Positions 47,399 through 56,918 of a DNA stretch of 64,000 bases are shown here, one piece after another. A program made the position numbers and the translations under genes. Under the pieces are notes generated by a model, which ran no database searches, had not been told where the DNA came from, and worked only from the letters and a program-made list of their open reading frames with translations. Numbering within the stretch: position 1 is the first letter of the stretch; each line of letters starts with the position of its first letter. This DNA is from Halalkalibacter akibai JCM 9157 (GTDB taxonomy: Bacteria > Bacillota > Bacilli > Bacillales > Bacillaceae_D), in NCBI RefSeq assembly GCF_000513135.1, contig NZ_BAUV01000004.1, forward strand, positions 1-64,000, read 5' to 3'.

Positions 47399-47680
47399 TT
47401 GTCAGCAGAAATGATGACTGGAGATAAAGAAAAAGCCATTGCCCTTCTGAAGTCAGATGCGGATAAAATTCGGCAGCTCATTGAAGTTCAGTTGGAAAAC
47501 TTAACGATGCCCCAATGTCCTCTTTATGAAGAGGTTCTCGATACACAAATGTTTGGTTTATCAAGAGAAATTGACTTTGCAGTTCGTTTAGGCTTAGTTA
47601 TTGAAGAAGATGGTAAACAAATATTAGGTGAGTTACAGCGCAAGCTAGATGATTTGCATGAGGCATCTGTTCGAAAATAA
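47399..47680 (+). CDS. ylaN: YlaN (UPF0358), iron/Fur-linked protein
   Basis: A 93-residue helical protein matching YlaN ([20 protein letters not shown]). YlaN is conserved in Firmicutes, is linked to iron homeostasis and is reported to bind Fur. TTG at 47399 is the start (GAAGGAG 8 bases upstream); GTG at 47390 overlaps that site. In B. subtilis it is followed by ftsW and pycA; here those genes are absent and ctaA follows directly. Confidence 0.93.
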   Translation: MSAEMMTGDKEKAIALLKSDADKIRQLIEVQLENLTMPQCPLYEEVLDTQMFGLSREIDFAVRLGLVIEEDGKQILGELQRKLDDLHEASVRK

Positions 47681-47715
47681 AGAACAAGCTATTTAATAAT
47701 AGCTTGTTCTTTTTT
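47680..47715 (+). terminator. Terminator after ylaN
   Basis: AAGAACAAGCTATT / AATAGCTTGTTCTT with loop TAAT and T tail. Confidence 0.93.
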
Positions 47716-47800
47716 AGTGTTCTTCAATTTATAGGTAACAGTTCTATTTATGTAAAACAATTCGTACGTATAGACAGAGTTGAAATAGGACATAAATGAA

Positions 47801-47827
47801 AAATGACAGCATAGACTGTCATTTTTT
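47801..47827 (-). terminator. Terminator after ctaA
   Basis: AAATGACAG / CTGTCATTT stem with loop CATAGA and T/A tracts on both sides. Confidence 0.8.
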
Positions 47828-47835
47828 CATTTGAA

Positions 47836-48732
47836 CTATTGTGGCTTTCGCAGTAAAATCATCGCCATGTAACTTAAAACAGAGAATAAAATCGAGATTA
47901 TTAGAGCATGTGCAAGTCCAACACTAAGTAACTCGTTTTGTGTAAATATAACGGAGATACCAGAAACTGCTTGAAGTATGATGAGAATAAATGCAATAAC
48001 ACTTGTCCAGACAAGAACAATTTCCTGCTTGAAACGAGCAATTGTCCAAATCATCAGAATCAGTAGTAGAATTAATAAGGCAATCCCTGCTAATCGGTGC
48101 AGAAAATGAACACCTATTGGGCCAGCAAAGCCTGGGAATATTTGTCCATTACACGTAGGGAAACCAGCGCAAGCTAATGTGGCTTGCATATGTTTTACAT
48201 AGGCTCCGGTATAAATAACCATGTAACAATAAGTAATTACGAAAAAGAAAAAGGTTTTATACGCTTTAGAAACACGAGCAACAATTTTATATGGTTTGCC
48301 GTCTTCAAAAGCTAGAATGGTTAAAAGAACGACCGAGGCCAGTGACATAGCCGATATTCCAAAATGCAGCGCTAAAATGGCTTTTGATTGACCAAATACC
48401 ACTGCACCCGCACCTAATAAACCTTGAAAAATAATTAATAATACAGCAGCTACAGACATGAACCTTGCTTCTTTTACATGTTTCAATTGTTTCCAAGACC
48501 AAATGGCAAGAATGATTACTAATGCTCCAACTAATCCAGATACAATTCGATGACTGTATTCTATAATTGTTTCTATTGCTGGACTAGTCGGAATAACTTC
48601 TCCAAAACATAGTGGCCAAGTTGCACCACATCCTTCTCCAGATCCAGTTTTGGTAACAAGGGCTCCTTGTAAAAGGACTATAGTTAACCCAATAGAGGTT
48701 AGAATGCCGTAGATTTTTAATCTTTTATGCAT
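47836..48732 (-). CDS. ctaA: Haem A synthase
   Basis: A 298-residue membrane enzyme with eight helices that oxidises the haem O methyl group to give haem A for cytochrome oxidase. Conserved histidine segments EYSHRIVSG and FLHRLAG, and the loop cysteine pair in GCGATWPLC and ACAGFPTCNG, are present. Divergent from ctaB, as in B. subtilis. Ribosome site GGAAAGGTGA. Confidence 0.96.
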   Translation of the reverse strand: MHKRLKIYGILTSIGLTIVLLQGALVTKTGSGEGCGATWPLCFGEVIPTSPAIETIIEYSHRIVSGLVGALVIILAIWSWKQLKHVKEARFMSVAAVLLIIFQGLLGAGAVVFGQSKAILALHFGISAMSLASVVLLTILAFEDGKPYKIVARVSKAYKTFFFFVITYCYMVIYTGAYVKHMQATLACAGFPTCNGQIFPGFAGPIGVHFLHRLAGIALLILLLILMIWTIARFKQEIVLVWTSVIAFILIILQAVSGISVIFTQNELLSVGLAHALIISILFSVLSYMAMILLRKPQ

Positions 48733-48925
48733 TCAATTCACCTTTCCTTCTATAAAATTATGAAGATTTGTGCTAGAGTAAGCAATGGACTACGACTTAC
48801 TTATATGATCTTAAGAACAAACGATTAAAAAGTCAATTTTACTAGAGTGAATATTTTATGGACATCTCTAAATGTGAAGATAATGTGAAACTCACGAATT
48901 TAATGAAACAAAATAGATTTTAAGA

Positions 48926-48931
48926 TATAAT
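48926..48931 (+). promoter_or_regulatory. Candidate -10 of the ctaB operon
   Basis: TATAAT; no good -35 at 16-18 bases, so an activator may be needed. Confidence 0.4.
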
Positions 48932-48945
48932 GTGACTTGTAGCAC

Positions 48946-48979
48946 ATTAGGTGACAGAAAAACACCTAATTTATTTTTT
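48946..48979 (+). promoter_or_regulatory. Terminator-like hairpin in the ctaB leader
   Basis: Perfect ATTAGGTG / CACCTAAT stem with a 9-base loop, followed by TTATTTTTT, located just after the likely start of the transcript and 50 bases before ctaB. It may attenuate the oxidase operon. Confidence 0.65.
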
Positions 48980-49027
48980 GTGAGATGTGCTTGTTTTGAT
49001 TGACTCTATAATGGGGGTGAAGAATTG

Positions 49028-49963
49028 ATGAATAAGACTAATACAGCGTTTGAGGCTACAGAGGTAATATCTAGTCATGATTCATCAGTTTCTGCTAATC
49101 AGCAGAAATCATGGAAAGATTATCTTGTGCTTGCTAAGCAGGGGATTGTAACGTCAAACTTGATTACCACTTTTGCCGGTATCTATTTAGCTGCCGTTTA
49201 TACAAGTACTGGTATTGGAGCACATATCGGAACAATGTTTTTTGCTTTAATAGGTGCTGCACTCGTAATGGCCGGTGGATGTACGTTAAATAACTACATT
49301 GACCGTGATATTGATCATATTATGGAAAGAACAAAGGAGCGTCCAACCGTAACAGGACGTTTTACTGCTAATCATGTTCTTTTAGTAGGTTTGTTCCAGG
49401 CTGCAGCCGGTATAGCATTTCTTGCACTTACTACTGCTACAGCAGCTGTAATAGGACTAATTGGTTTGTTTATTTACGTCGTGCTTTACACAATGTGGAC
49501 AAAGCGTACTACGACATTAAATACAATTGTAGGTAGTTTCTCTGGAGCAGTTCCTCCACTTATTGGGTGGGCAGCGATTGATGGAGGCTTACACACTTAT
49601 GCTTGGGTTTTATTCTTTATTATGTTTTTCTGGCAGCCTCCACATTTCCTTGCACTAGCAATGAAACGTGTTGAAGAATATCGTGCTGCTGGAATACCAA
49701 TGTTACCAGTCGTTGCAGGGTTTGAAGTGACTAAACGTCAAATGGTTGTTTACGTTATTGCTTTATTACCTGTATCACTAATGCTTTATCCTTTTGGATT
49801 AGTTTATACGATTGTTGCAGCGGTGTTAGGTTTAGGTTGGGTTGTCCTAGGTTTTGCAGGCTTTAAAATGAAGGATGACATTAAATGGGCAAGGTTAATG
49901 TTTGTATACTCGCTCAATTATTTAACTATTTTATTTGTTCTTATGGTTATTGTTCATATATAA
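49028..49963 (+). CDS. ctaB: Protohaem IX farnesyltransferase (haem O synthase)
   Basis: A 311-residue UbiA-type prenyltransferase with about nine helices. It adds farnesyl to haem B, making haem O for CtaA. The aspartate-rich motif [19 protein letters not shown] and second motif [20 protein letters not shown] are intact. ATG at 49028 follows GGGGGTGA with 7-base spacing. First gene of the oxidase operon. Confidence 0.96.
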   Translation: MNKTNTAFEATEVISSHDSSVSANQQKSWKDYLVLAKQGIVTSNLITTFAGIYLAAVYTSTGIGAHIGTMFFALIGAALVMAGGCTLNNYIDRDIDHIMERTKERPTVTGRFTANHVLLVGLFQAAAGIAFLALTTATAAVIGLIGLFIYVVLYTMWTKRTTTLNTIVGSFSGAVPPLIGWAAIDGGLHTYAWVLFFIMFFWQPPHFLALAMKRVEEYRAAGIPMLPVVAGFEVTKRQMVVYVIALLPVSLMLYPFGLVYTIVAAVLGLGWVVLGFAGFKMKDDIKWARLMFVYSLNYLTILFVLMVIVHI

Positions 49964-50049
49964 ACGGTTTTAACCGATATGAACAATGATTGTAGATATA
50001 TTTATTAGTAGTATAATACTACGTTATGAAAGTGAGGTTGGATTGTCAG

Positions 50050-51075
50050 ATGAAACTTTGGAAAACTGCATGGCGTTTTCTACCTCTTTCATTGCTCTTA
50101 TTTTTAACGGGCTGTTTGGGAGAGACGAACTTAACTGCCCTTGATCCAAAGGGACCACAATCACAATGGTTATTCGACAACATGCTTTTATCATTGTATG
50201 TCATGGCCTTAGTGACAATTGTCGTATTTGCAATCTTTTTCATTATACTTGCTAAATTCCGTCGCGCTCCTGGAGACGATGAAATTCCTAAACAAGTACA
50301 CGGAAATACGGCATTAGAAATTACTTGGACTGTTATCCCTATTATCTTGTTAACTATTTTAGCTGTTCCAACAATTACTGGACAATTTATGTTAGCTGAT
50401 ACTGAGCCTGATCCTGAGGTTGGAGAAGATACAGTCTATATCAAGGTAATTGGTCATCAATTTTGGTGGCAGTTTGATTACGAAGATGAAGGATTCACTG
50501 CTGGTCAAGAAGTTTATATCCCAGTAGGAGAAAAAGTTATTTTTGAATTACACGCACAAGATGTACAGCATTCATTTTGGGTTCCGGCATTAGGTGGTAA
50601 GGTAGATACTATACCTGGAATTACCAACCATCTTTGGTTAGAAGCGGATGAACCAGGAGTCTTTAAAGGGAAGTGTGCAGAGCTTTGTGGACCTGCTCAT
50701 GCTTTAATGGACTTTAAAGTGATCGCGCTTGAGCGTAATGATTATGATGCTTGGGTTGCTGGAATGCAAGCTGAAGTAGAAGAGCCAACTGAAACATTAG
50801 CAGCGCAAGGCCGTCAGGTGTTTGAAGCTAATGGATGTATCGGTTGTCATGCTATTGGTGGAATGGGAACTGCTGCAGGTCCTGCTTTATCCGATTATGC
50901 AAACCGTACAGTAGTAGCTGGTTATTTAGAAAATACGGATGAAAATTTAGAAGCATGGATTCGTGATCCAGAATCATTAAAGCAAGGTAATAACATGCTT
51001 GCTTACCCTGATATGAGCGACGCAGATATGGAAGCTCTTATTGCTTATTTACGTTCTTTAGATGTACAGAATTAA
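50050..51075 (+). CDS. ctaC: Cytochrome caa3 oxidase subunit II with fused cytochrome c
   Basis: A 341-residue lipoprotein (lipobox FLTGC, C22) with two membrane helices and a CuA domain: H174, C209, C213, H217 and M220 in KCAELCGPAHALM. A C-terminal cytochrome c domain follows, with C263-I-G-C-H267. The fusion marks a caa3-type oxidase. ATG at 50050 is preferred because the signal peptide starts there and GAGGTTGG lies 9 bases upstream; the frame opens at 50026. Confidence 0.95.
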   Translation: MKLWKTAWRFLPLSLLLFLTGCLGETNLTALDPKGPQSQWLFDNMLLSLYVMALVTIVVFAIFFIILAKFRRAPGDDEIPKQVHGNTALEITWTVIPIILLTILAVPTITGQFMLADTEPDPEVGEDTVYIKVIGHQFWWQFDYEDEGFTAGQEVYIPVGEKVIFELHAQDVQHSFWVPALGGKVDTIPGITNHLWLEADEPGVFKGKCAELCGPAHALMDFKVIALERNDYDAWVAGMQAEVEEPTETLAAQGRQVFEANGCIGCHAIGGMGTAAGPALSDYANRTVVAGYLENTDENLEAWIRDPESLKQGNNMLAYPDMSDADMEALIAYLRSLDVQN

Positions 51076-51104
51076 TTAATTGATGGAAAAAGGAGGTAAA
51101 CCCT

Positions 51105-52973
51105 TTGGCTGCACAAAAACAGGAAAAAAGCGTTGTTTGGGATTGGTTAACAACTGTTGACCATAAAAAGCTTGGAATCATGTATTTGATTGCAGGGACG
51201 CTTTTCTTTGTAAAAGCTGGTGTCATGGCGCTATTTATGCGTATCCAACTTATGTATCCAGAGATGAATTTCTTAAGTGGGCAAACATTTAATGAATTTA
51301 TCACGATGCATGGTACGATTATGTTATTTTTAGCGGCTACACCGTTATTATTTGCATTCATGAACTACGTCATACCTTTGCAAATAGGAGCACGTGACGT
51401 TGCGTTTCCATTTGTAAACGCACTCGGATTTTGGATCTTTTTTGCGGGTGGATTATTATTAAGTATGAGTTGGTTCTTTGGCGGAGGTCCAGACGCTGGA
51501 TGGACAGCATATGTTCCACTTTCAAGTCGTGACTACGCTGGAGTTGGACTTGATTTCTATGTACTAGGTTTACAGGTTTCTGGTATTGGTACATTAATTT
51601 CTGCAATTAACTTTCTTGTAACGATTATTAACATGCGCGCACCTGGTATGACAATGATGCGTTTGCCACTATTTGTGTGGACGTCATTCATTTCTTCAAC
51701 TTTAATTTTATTTGCTTTTACACCACTAGCTGCAGGACTTGCTCTTCTTATGCTAGACCGTATATTTGGAGCTCAATTCTTTATCCCTAGCATGGGTGGT
51801 AACACAGTTTTATGGCAACATATTTTCTGGATCTTCGGGCATCCAGAAGTTTATATTCTTGTTTTACCTGCATTTGGTATTATTTCTGAGGTTATTCCAG
51901 CATTCTCTAGAAAGCGTCTTTTCGGATACACAGCAATGGTATTTGCGACTATGATTATTGCTTTCTTAGGATTCATGGTTTGGGCTCACCATATGTTTAC
52001 TGTAGGTATGGGACCAGTAGCTAACTCTATTTTCGCGATTGCGACAATGACGATTGCGGTTCCGACCGGTATCAAGATCTTTAACTGGCTATTTACAATG
52101 TGGGGCGGAAAAATTACATTTAATACAGCAATGTTATTTGCTTCCTCATTCGTACCAACATTTGTACTTGGTGGGGTAACTGGGGTTATGCTTGCAATGG
52201 CACCTGTTGACTATCTTTACCATGATACGTACTTTGTTGTTGCTCACTTCCACTACATTATTGTTGGTGGTATCGTATTAGGATTATTTGCTGGACTTTT
52301 CTATTGGTACCCTAAAATGTTTGGCCATATGTTAAATGAAACGTTAGGTAAGTTATTCTTCTGGGTATTTTATATCGGTTTCCATTTAACATTCTTTGTA
52401 CAACATTTATTAGGTTTAATGGGGATGCCACGTCGTGTTTACACATATCTTGGCGACCAAGGCTTAGATACTTTTAACTTTATCAGTACAATCGGTACAT
52501 TCTTTATGTCTGCAGGGGTAATCTTACTTGTAATCAATGTAATTTACTCTGCATTTAAAGGCGAACGTGTAACAGTAGCGGATCCTTGGGATGCTCGTAC
52601 ACTTGAGTGGGCTGTTCCTACTCCAGTTCCAGAGTATAACTTTGCTCAAACTCCTCAAGTACGTTCGTTAGATCCATTGTTCTACGAAAAAATTCATGGT
52701 GATGGTACGATGAAACCAGCTGAGCCTGTTGAAGCTATTCACATGCCGAACGGTTCAATTCTTCCGTTAATTATGTCTGTAGGACTTTTCTTTGCAGGTT
52801 TTGGGTTTATTATGATGAACATGGAAAATCCTATTATTAACCCTTGGATAGTTGCTATAGGTGGTTTAGTTATTACATTTGGAGCAATGTTTGTTCGTTC
52901 AGTTAAAGAAGATCATGGCTATTACGTTCCAGTTGAACAAGTGAAAGCTGATCTTAAGAAAGGAGGAAACTAA
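51105..52973 (+). CDS. ctaD: Cytochrome caa3 oxidase subunit I
   Basis: A 622-residue haem-copper oxidase core subunit. Ligand segments TMHGTIMLFL, FGHPEVYILVLPAFG (CuB His and cross-linked Tyr), WAHHMFTVG and YFVVAHFHYI are present, and the C-terminal extension fits Bacillus CtaD. It reduces oxygen to water while pumping protons. TTG start at 51105 after AAAGGAGGT. Confidence 0.97.
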   Translation: MAAQKQEKSVVWDWLTTVDHKKLGIMYLIAGTLFFVKAGVMALFMRIQLMYPEMNFLSGQTFNEFITMHGTIMLFLAATPLLFAFMNYVIPLQIGARDVAFPFVNALGFWIFFAGGLLLSMSWFFGGGPDAGWTAYVPLSSRDYAGVGLDFYVLGLQVSGIGTLISAINFLVTIINMRAPGMTMMRLPLFVWTSFISSTLILFAFTPLAAGLALLMLDRIFGAQFFIPSMGGNTVLWQHIFWIFGHPEVYILVLPAFGIISEVIPAFSRKRLFGYTAMVFATMIIAFLGFMVWAHHMFTVGMGPVANSIFAIATMTIAVPTGIKIFNWLFTMWGGKITFNTAMLFASSFVPTFVLGGVTGVMLAMAPVDYLYHDTYFVVAHFHYIIVGGIVLGLFAGLFYWYPKMFGHMLNETLGKLFFWVFYIGFHLTFFVQHLLGLMGMPRRVYTYLGDQGLDTFNFISTIGTFFMSAGVILLVINVIYSAFKGERVTVADPWDARTLEWAVPTPVPEYNFAQTPQVRSLDPLFYEKIHGDGTMKPAEPVEAIHMPNGSILPLIMSVGLFFAGFGFIMMNMENPIINPWIVAIGGLVITFGAMFVRSVKEDHGYYVPVEQVKADLKKGGN

Positions 52974-52976
52974 GAA

Positions 52977-53597
52977 ATGGCGGGTCATGTAGATACTTCA
53001 AAAGGGCTTCCTTCTCATCCGGAGAGAGCTACATTAGAAGGAAAAAACAAATTTCTCGGTTTCTGGTTCTTCCTTGGTGGTGAAACAATTCTATTTGCGA
53101 CATTCTTTGGTACTTATCTAGGTCTTCGTAATGGAATTGCTGATGGTCCTAGTTCTCAAGAAATGTTCCATCTACCACTTGTTTTTATTATGACAATGAT
53201 TCTACTAACAAGTAGTTTAACAAGTGTATTAGCAATGTTTGCTATGAAGAAAAATAATTTCCGTACATTCAAAGTTTGGATGTGGATAACGGTTTTACTT
53301 GGAGTTTCATTCTTAGGTTTTGAAATTTACGAGTTTTACGAGTATGTTCACCAAGGCTTTGGATTTACAACAAGCGCATTTTCTTCTGCATTCTTTTCAC
53401 TTGTTGGATTACATGGAGCTCACGTTGCTTTTGGTTTAAGTTGGATTACGGTCTTACTTATTCGTTATAGAAAAAGTGGGATTACTTTAACAAATGCTCC
53501 TAAGTTCTATGTTGCTAGTTTATACTGGCACTTCATTGACGTAGTGTGGGTATTTATCTTCACTGTCGTTTATCTTATGGGAGTAGGAGGTCATTAA
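52977..53597 (+). CDS. ctaE: Cytochrome caa3 oxidase subunit III
   Basis: A 206-residue subunit with five helices (FLGFWFFLGGETILFATFFG, GLHGAHVAFGL, YWHFIDVVWVFIF). Starts 3 bases after ctaD; AAAGGAGG overlaps the ctaD end. Confidence 0.96.
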   Translation: MAGHVDTSKGLPSHPERATLEGKNKFLGFWFFLGGETILFATFFGTYLGLRNGIADGPSSQEMFHLPLVFIMTMILLTSSLTSVLAMFAMKKNNFRTFKVWMWITVLLGVSFLGFEIYEFYEYVHQGFGFTTSAFSSAFFSLVGLHGAHVAFGLSWITVLLIRYRKSGITLTNAPKFYVASLYWHFIDVVWVFIFTVVYLMGVGGH

Positions 53598-53598
53598 T

Positions 53599-53943
53599 AT
53601 GGCAGATAACTTAAGTCAACCATTTGATAAAAGTGCTATGACCGAGGAAGAGAAGCGTCAGGTTAGCAAAGAAATTCGTAAGCAGATTGTTGTATTTGCT
53701 TTAATGATCTTTTTAACGATCATGTCTTTCTTAGCTGTTGGTGCTGATATTATTCCGAGATCATTTGCTATTCCGTTTATTTTATTATTAGCGGTCATTC
53801 AGTTCGCGCTGCAGTTGATTTTCTTTATGCACTTAAAAGATAAAGATCATGGCTGGGCAACTGCATTTATGATTTCTGGTATTTTCATTACGGTTCCAAC
53901 AATCGCAGCATTAATGTTGTTAATTGGTGTTGTAAAATACTAG
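53599..53943 (+). CDS. ctaF: Cytochrome caa3 oxidase subunit IV
   Basis: A 114-residue subunit with three helices and FALQLIFFMHLKDKDHG, typical of CtaF/CyoD-type subunits. It starts 1 base after ctaE. ctaG, which follows ctaF in B. subtilis, is missing here. Confidence 0.95.
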   Translation: MADNLSQPFDKSAMTEEEKRQVSKEIRKQIVVFALMIFLTIMSFLAVGADIIPRSFAIPFILLLAVIQFALQLIFFMHLKDKDHGWATAFMISGIFITVPTIAALMLLIGVVKY

Positions 53944-53967
53944 TTATCTGATTGCTTGAAACTCCTT

Positions 53968-54016
53968 AAGAAGGTAATTGAAGGTCAAATATGACTTTTC
54001 GATTACCTTCTTTTTT
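53968..54016 (+). terminator. Terminator of the ctaBCDEF operon
   Basis: AAGAAGGTAAT / ATTACCTTCTT stem with a T tail. Confidence 0.92.
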
Positions 54017-54065
54017 GTTCATAAGTTTGTAAGAGCTTGTTTGATTAAAGTGTCTCTTTATGTTG

Positions 54066-54071
54066 TATAAT
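54066..54071 (+). promoter_or_regulatory. Candidate -10 of the DUF420 gene
   Basis: TATAAT 38 bases before the start, with TTGATT 19 bases upstream (long spacer). Confidence 0.4.
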
Positions 54072-54108
54072 GTAGTAGATTTGAATATGTTGAAAAGGAG
54101 TGGAGACA

Positions 54109-54663
54109 TTGAATCAAGATCAAAATGTCTTACAACAAACACATAGAAAACGTAATTATAAACCTGCTATTATAATTATTACGATTATAATTAATGGTTT
54201 AGTTGCTTTATTAGCAGGTTTACCTGGAGTAGATAATTTTACTGCTTTTGATGTAAAAATACTTCCTATGTTAAATGCAATATTTAATACTTTTACGTTT
54301 TTATTTTTAGTAGGAGCACTTGTAGCGATACTGAAGAAAAATGTTACAGTACATCGTCGCTTTATCTATGCAGCGTTTATTACAACTACGTTATTTCTAG
54401 TGACGTACGTGGGCCATCACTTTTTATCGGAATCAACTGCGTATGGAGGTACAGGCTTTATTGCTGGTGTTTATTACTTTATTCTAATAACACATATTAT
54501 CTTAGCGGCAATCATTGTTCCACTAGCTTTGACGTCTGTTGCTAGAGCTTGGAATATGGAAAATGAAAGACATCGCAAAATTGCACGTTGGACTATGCCG
54601 ATATGGTTATACGTCAGCTTAACAGGTGTAATTGTTTATATCATGATTTCACCTTATTATTAA
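54109..54663 (+). CDS. yozB: DUF420 membrane protein (YozB-like)
   Basis: A 184-residue protein with five membrane helices, recognised as DUF420 from TYVGHHFL and the conserved histidines HRRFIYAA and ITHIILA. DUF420 proteins often occur with cytochrome oxidase genes and are thought to help oxidase assembly, possibly taking the place of ctaG. TTG at 54109 follows AAAAGGAG; GTG at 54100 overlaps that site. Confidence 0.85.
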   Translation: MNQDQNVLQQTHRKRNYKPAIIIITIIINGLVALLAGLPGVDNFTAFDVKILPMLNAIFNTFTFLFLVGALVAILKKNVTVHRRFIYAAFITTTLFLVTYVGHHFLSESTAYGGTGFIAGVYYFILITHIILAAIIVPLALTSVARAWNMENERHRKIARWTMPIWLYVSLTGVIVYIMISPYY

Positions 54664-54679
54664 TTTAAGAGGTTCTTTT

Positions 54680-54812
54680 TACGGCTATGTTAACTCCGTA
54701 TGTTGTTCGATTGCGCTCCAGCCAGTCGGTTTGCGCAAAAGTCGAGTGATTTCCGCTCCATTTCACTACGAGGAAAACATCATTATAGCAACAATCTTTA
54801 CGAAAGCAGTTA
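54680..54812. repeat. Dispersed intergenic repeat element
   Basis: A GC-richer block without coding capacity between yozB and the YtkA-like gene. It includes TTGCGCTCC, CAGTCGGTTTGCGCAAA, TCCGCTCCATTTCACTACGA and AGCAACAATCTTTACGAAA. The last part recurs, shortened, at about 21653. Sequences of this type look like mobile-looking intergenic repeats in some alkaliphilic bacilli (recalled, unverified). Confidence 0.5.
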
Positions 54813-54891
54813 AAAAGACTAAATTCAATCCAAGGAGTTTAGTCTTTTGCTTTGAATATTTGTGGATTATTACAAAGAATGAGGTGGACTA

Positions 54892-55652
54892 ATGGTTATA
54901 AAAAATAAATGGATACTGAGTGTGTTGGTATCTACCTTGCTATTACTGCATGTGGTAATGAGCCTGAGATACATATAGAAGAGAGTGAAAATGGGGTAAT
55001 CGCACCTATTGATGTTGAGTTGAATTTACCTGAAACAGCTGAAGTAGGAGAAACAGTAACCTTTGTAAGTGTAGTTACACAAGCTGACGAACAAGTTGAT
55101 GATGCTAACGAGGTAGTTTATGAAATTTGGCTAGAAGGTCAGAAGGAATTAAGTGAATTAATTGAAATTGAAAATCAAGATGGAAATTCTTATTATCTTG
55201 ATTATACATTTTCAAAAGAGGGGTTGTATCATGTTCAATCACATGTAACGGCAAGAGGTTTGCATCGAATGCCAACTGGACAAGTTCTAGTAGGTACAGA
55301 TGCGGAAGCTAGCCATAAGCATGAAGAAGAACATAATGACACGGAGCACGAGCACGACCATGTTCACGACCATCAGCATCAGCATGCTAACGTTCATATT
55401 GATTCGAAGCTTGAGTCAAATCGTTTGATTATGGAAATTGAAGTAGATGGAGAACCTTTTACGGGTGGTAGAGTGACACTTGAAATGCGTAATACTACAG
55501 AAGAAAATGTACATTGGCTTGATATGGAGGAAATTGGAAATGGTAGTTATGAATTGTCTACAATAACTGAGTACAACGGAACATATTCAACTATAGTCCA
55601 TATTGAGGACGAAGAAATTCATGAACATATTAAAATGGAGATACAGTTTTAG
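54892..55652 (+). CDS. YtkA-like lipoprotein with His-rich linker, frameshifted
   Basis: The natural start is ATG at 54892 after GAGGTGGAC, opening a lipoprotein signal peptide. A base is missing at about 54945/54946 (TTACTGC should be TTA-N-CTGC), which restores a lipobox ending in ACGNEPE. The restored protein is 253 residues. It has a YtkA/FixH-type beta domain (ETAEVGETVTFVSVVTQADE ... GLYHVQSHVTARGLH), a linker near residues 138-165 with about twelve His among Glu/Asp, and a second similar domain. The linker should bind copper or zinc. Location behind the oxidase and DUF420 genes suggests copper handling for CuA/CuB (inference). Confidence 0.75.
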
Positions 55653-55667
55653 TTTTAAAGCACAGAG

Positions 55668-55698
55668 AAAGCACGCTCAAATATGAGCGTGCTTTTTT
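55668..55698. terminator. Bidirectional terminator
   Basis: AAAGCACGCTC / GAGCGTGCTTT with loop AAATAT and T6; serves the YtkA-like gene and the convergent permease gene. Confidence 0.93.
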
Positions 55699-56755
55699 AG
55701 ATTTTAAAGTTGAGTTTAATAATACCTGCTTCTTTTGCTGAGGTAAAAGCAATAACTATGAGAGGTCCTATTATGAAACCCATGATCCCAAATAGCATTA
55801 AACCTAAATACATTGCTATTAAAGTAGCTAATGGTGACAATCCAATCTGTTGTCCCATTACTTTAGGTTCTACTGTACGACGAATAATTAACAGGACTGC
55901 TGCGAGAATTAATAATTGAGTTCCTGTATTAACATTTCCAGCTATTAATTGAAAAATCGCCCATGGCGCTAAAATAGCTATTGAACCGATCAGTGGGATG
56001 AAATCAATAAGCCAAATGATAAATGCCATTAATAGGGCATATTCTGGGACAATAAGCAGTAGCCCTATTAAAGAGACAATAAATATGATGATACTAACTA
56101 AAAACTGAGCCTTGAAAAATCCCCATATTACGAAGCTTAATCTAGAAGTCATGAAGTTTACTTTCTCTTTTGTACGATCCGAAAGATATGAGAAAGCCTT
56201 TTTCTTTAATGAAGGTAGCTCAAGTAGAAAAAGAAATAAAGCAATTAAATAAACGATGAACGTAACTAGATAACCTGGGATACTTGTAATAATGGAAGCT
56301 ACATCATTAATTAAATTTCGTTCAGCTATCGTTGTTCGAACTGTAACTAGAGTCTGGGAAACATGGTTATTTATTTCTTTTACAAGATCTGGAGGCAACA
56401 TTTCATACTCTGCTTCAAGATTTCTCTGGAAATTCCACCAAGCACGATTGATATCATTTATATATTGAGGTAAATTTTCAACAATTTGTGTACCTTGTGT
56501 TATTACCTGGGTGGTCACGTAATAGCCAGTTAAGCCAATAAAAAAAACAAAAATAGTGAAAACAATCATAACGGCTATATTTCTTTTTATTTTAGCGCGT
56601 TTATGTAACGCATTTACAGCTGGTGATAAAACTAAAGCTGTAATAAAAGCTGCAATTAGCGGAAGAGATATAGGTAGTATAAAGTAAGCTAATAAAACTA
56701 TTGCAATGATAGTTAGTAGAATTATGAATGTTCTTTTTGAAATTAAAGCGGCCAA
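55697..56755 (-). CDS. AI-2E family permease, YtvI-like
   Basis: A 352-residue membrane protein with the AI-2E (PerM/UPF0118) layout: two to three N-terminal helices, a soluble amphipathic segment (about 90-170), then a helical bundle with FIIWLIDFIPLIGSIAILAPWA and RRTVEPKVMGQQIGLSPL. The style resembles YtvI, a sporulation-associated member. Some relatives are Na(Li)/H antiporters. TTG at 56755 follows GAGGAG; the frame extends to 56854 without a site. Confidence 0.82.
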   Translation of the reverse strand: MAALISKRTFIILLTIIAIVLLAYFILPISLPLIAAFITALVLSPAVNALHKRAKIKRNIAVMIVFTIFVFFIGLTGYYVTTQVITQGTQIVENLPQYINDINRAWWNFQRNLEAEYEMLPPDLVKEINNHVSQTLVTVRTTIAERNLINDVASIITSIPGYLVTFIVYLIALFLFLLELPSLKKKAFSYLSDRTKEKVNFMTSRLSFVIWGFFKAQFLVSIIIFIVSLIGLLLIVPEYALLMAFIIWLIDFIPLIGSIAILAPWAIFQLIAGNVNTGTQLLILAAVLLIIRRTVEPKVMGQQIGLSPLATLIAMYLGLMLFGIMGFIIGPLIVIAFTSAKEAGIIKLNFKI

Positions 56756-56918
56756 TTTGAGACTCCTCTCATAAAAAAATGCTACATCTATTATAGTACG
56801 AACTAAGCATAATGAACAGGCAAATGCCATAATATCCTTCAGACGTTCACACATAACAAGAGAGTTTATGATATAATCATGCGTAGTTTAAAGAAGTTGC
56901 ATGATAAGGAGCGTTCTA

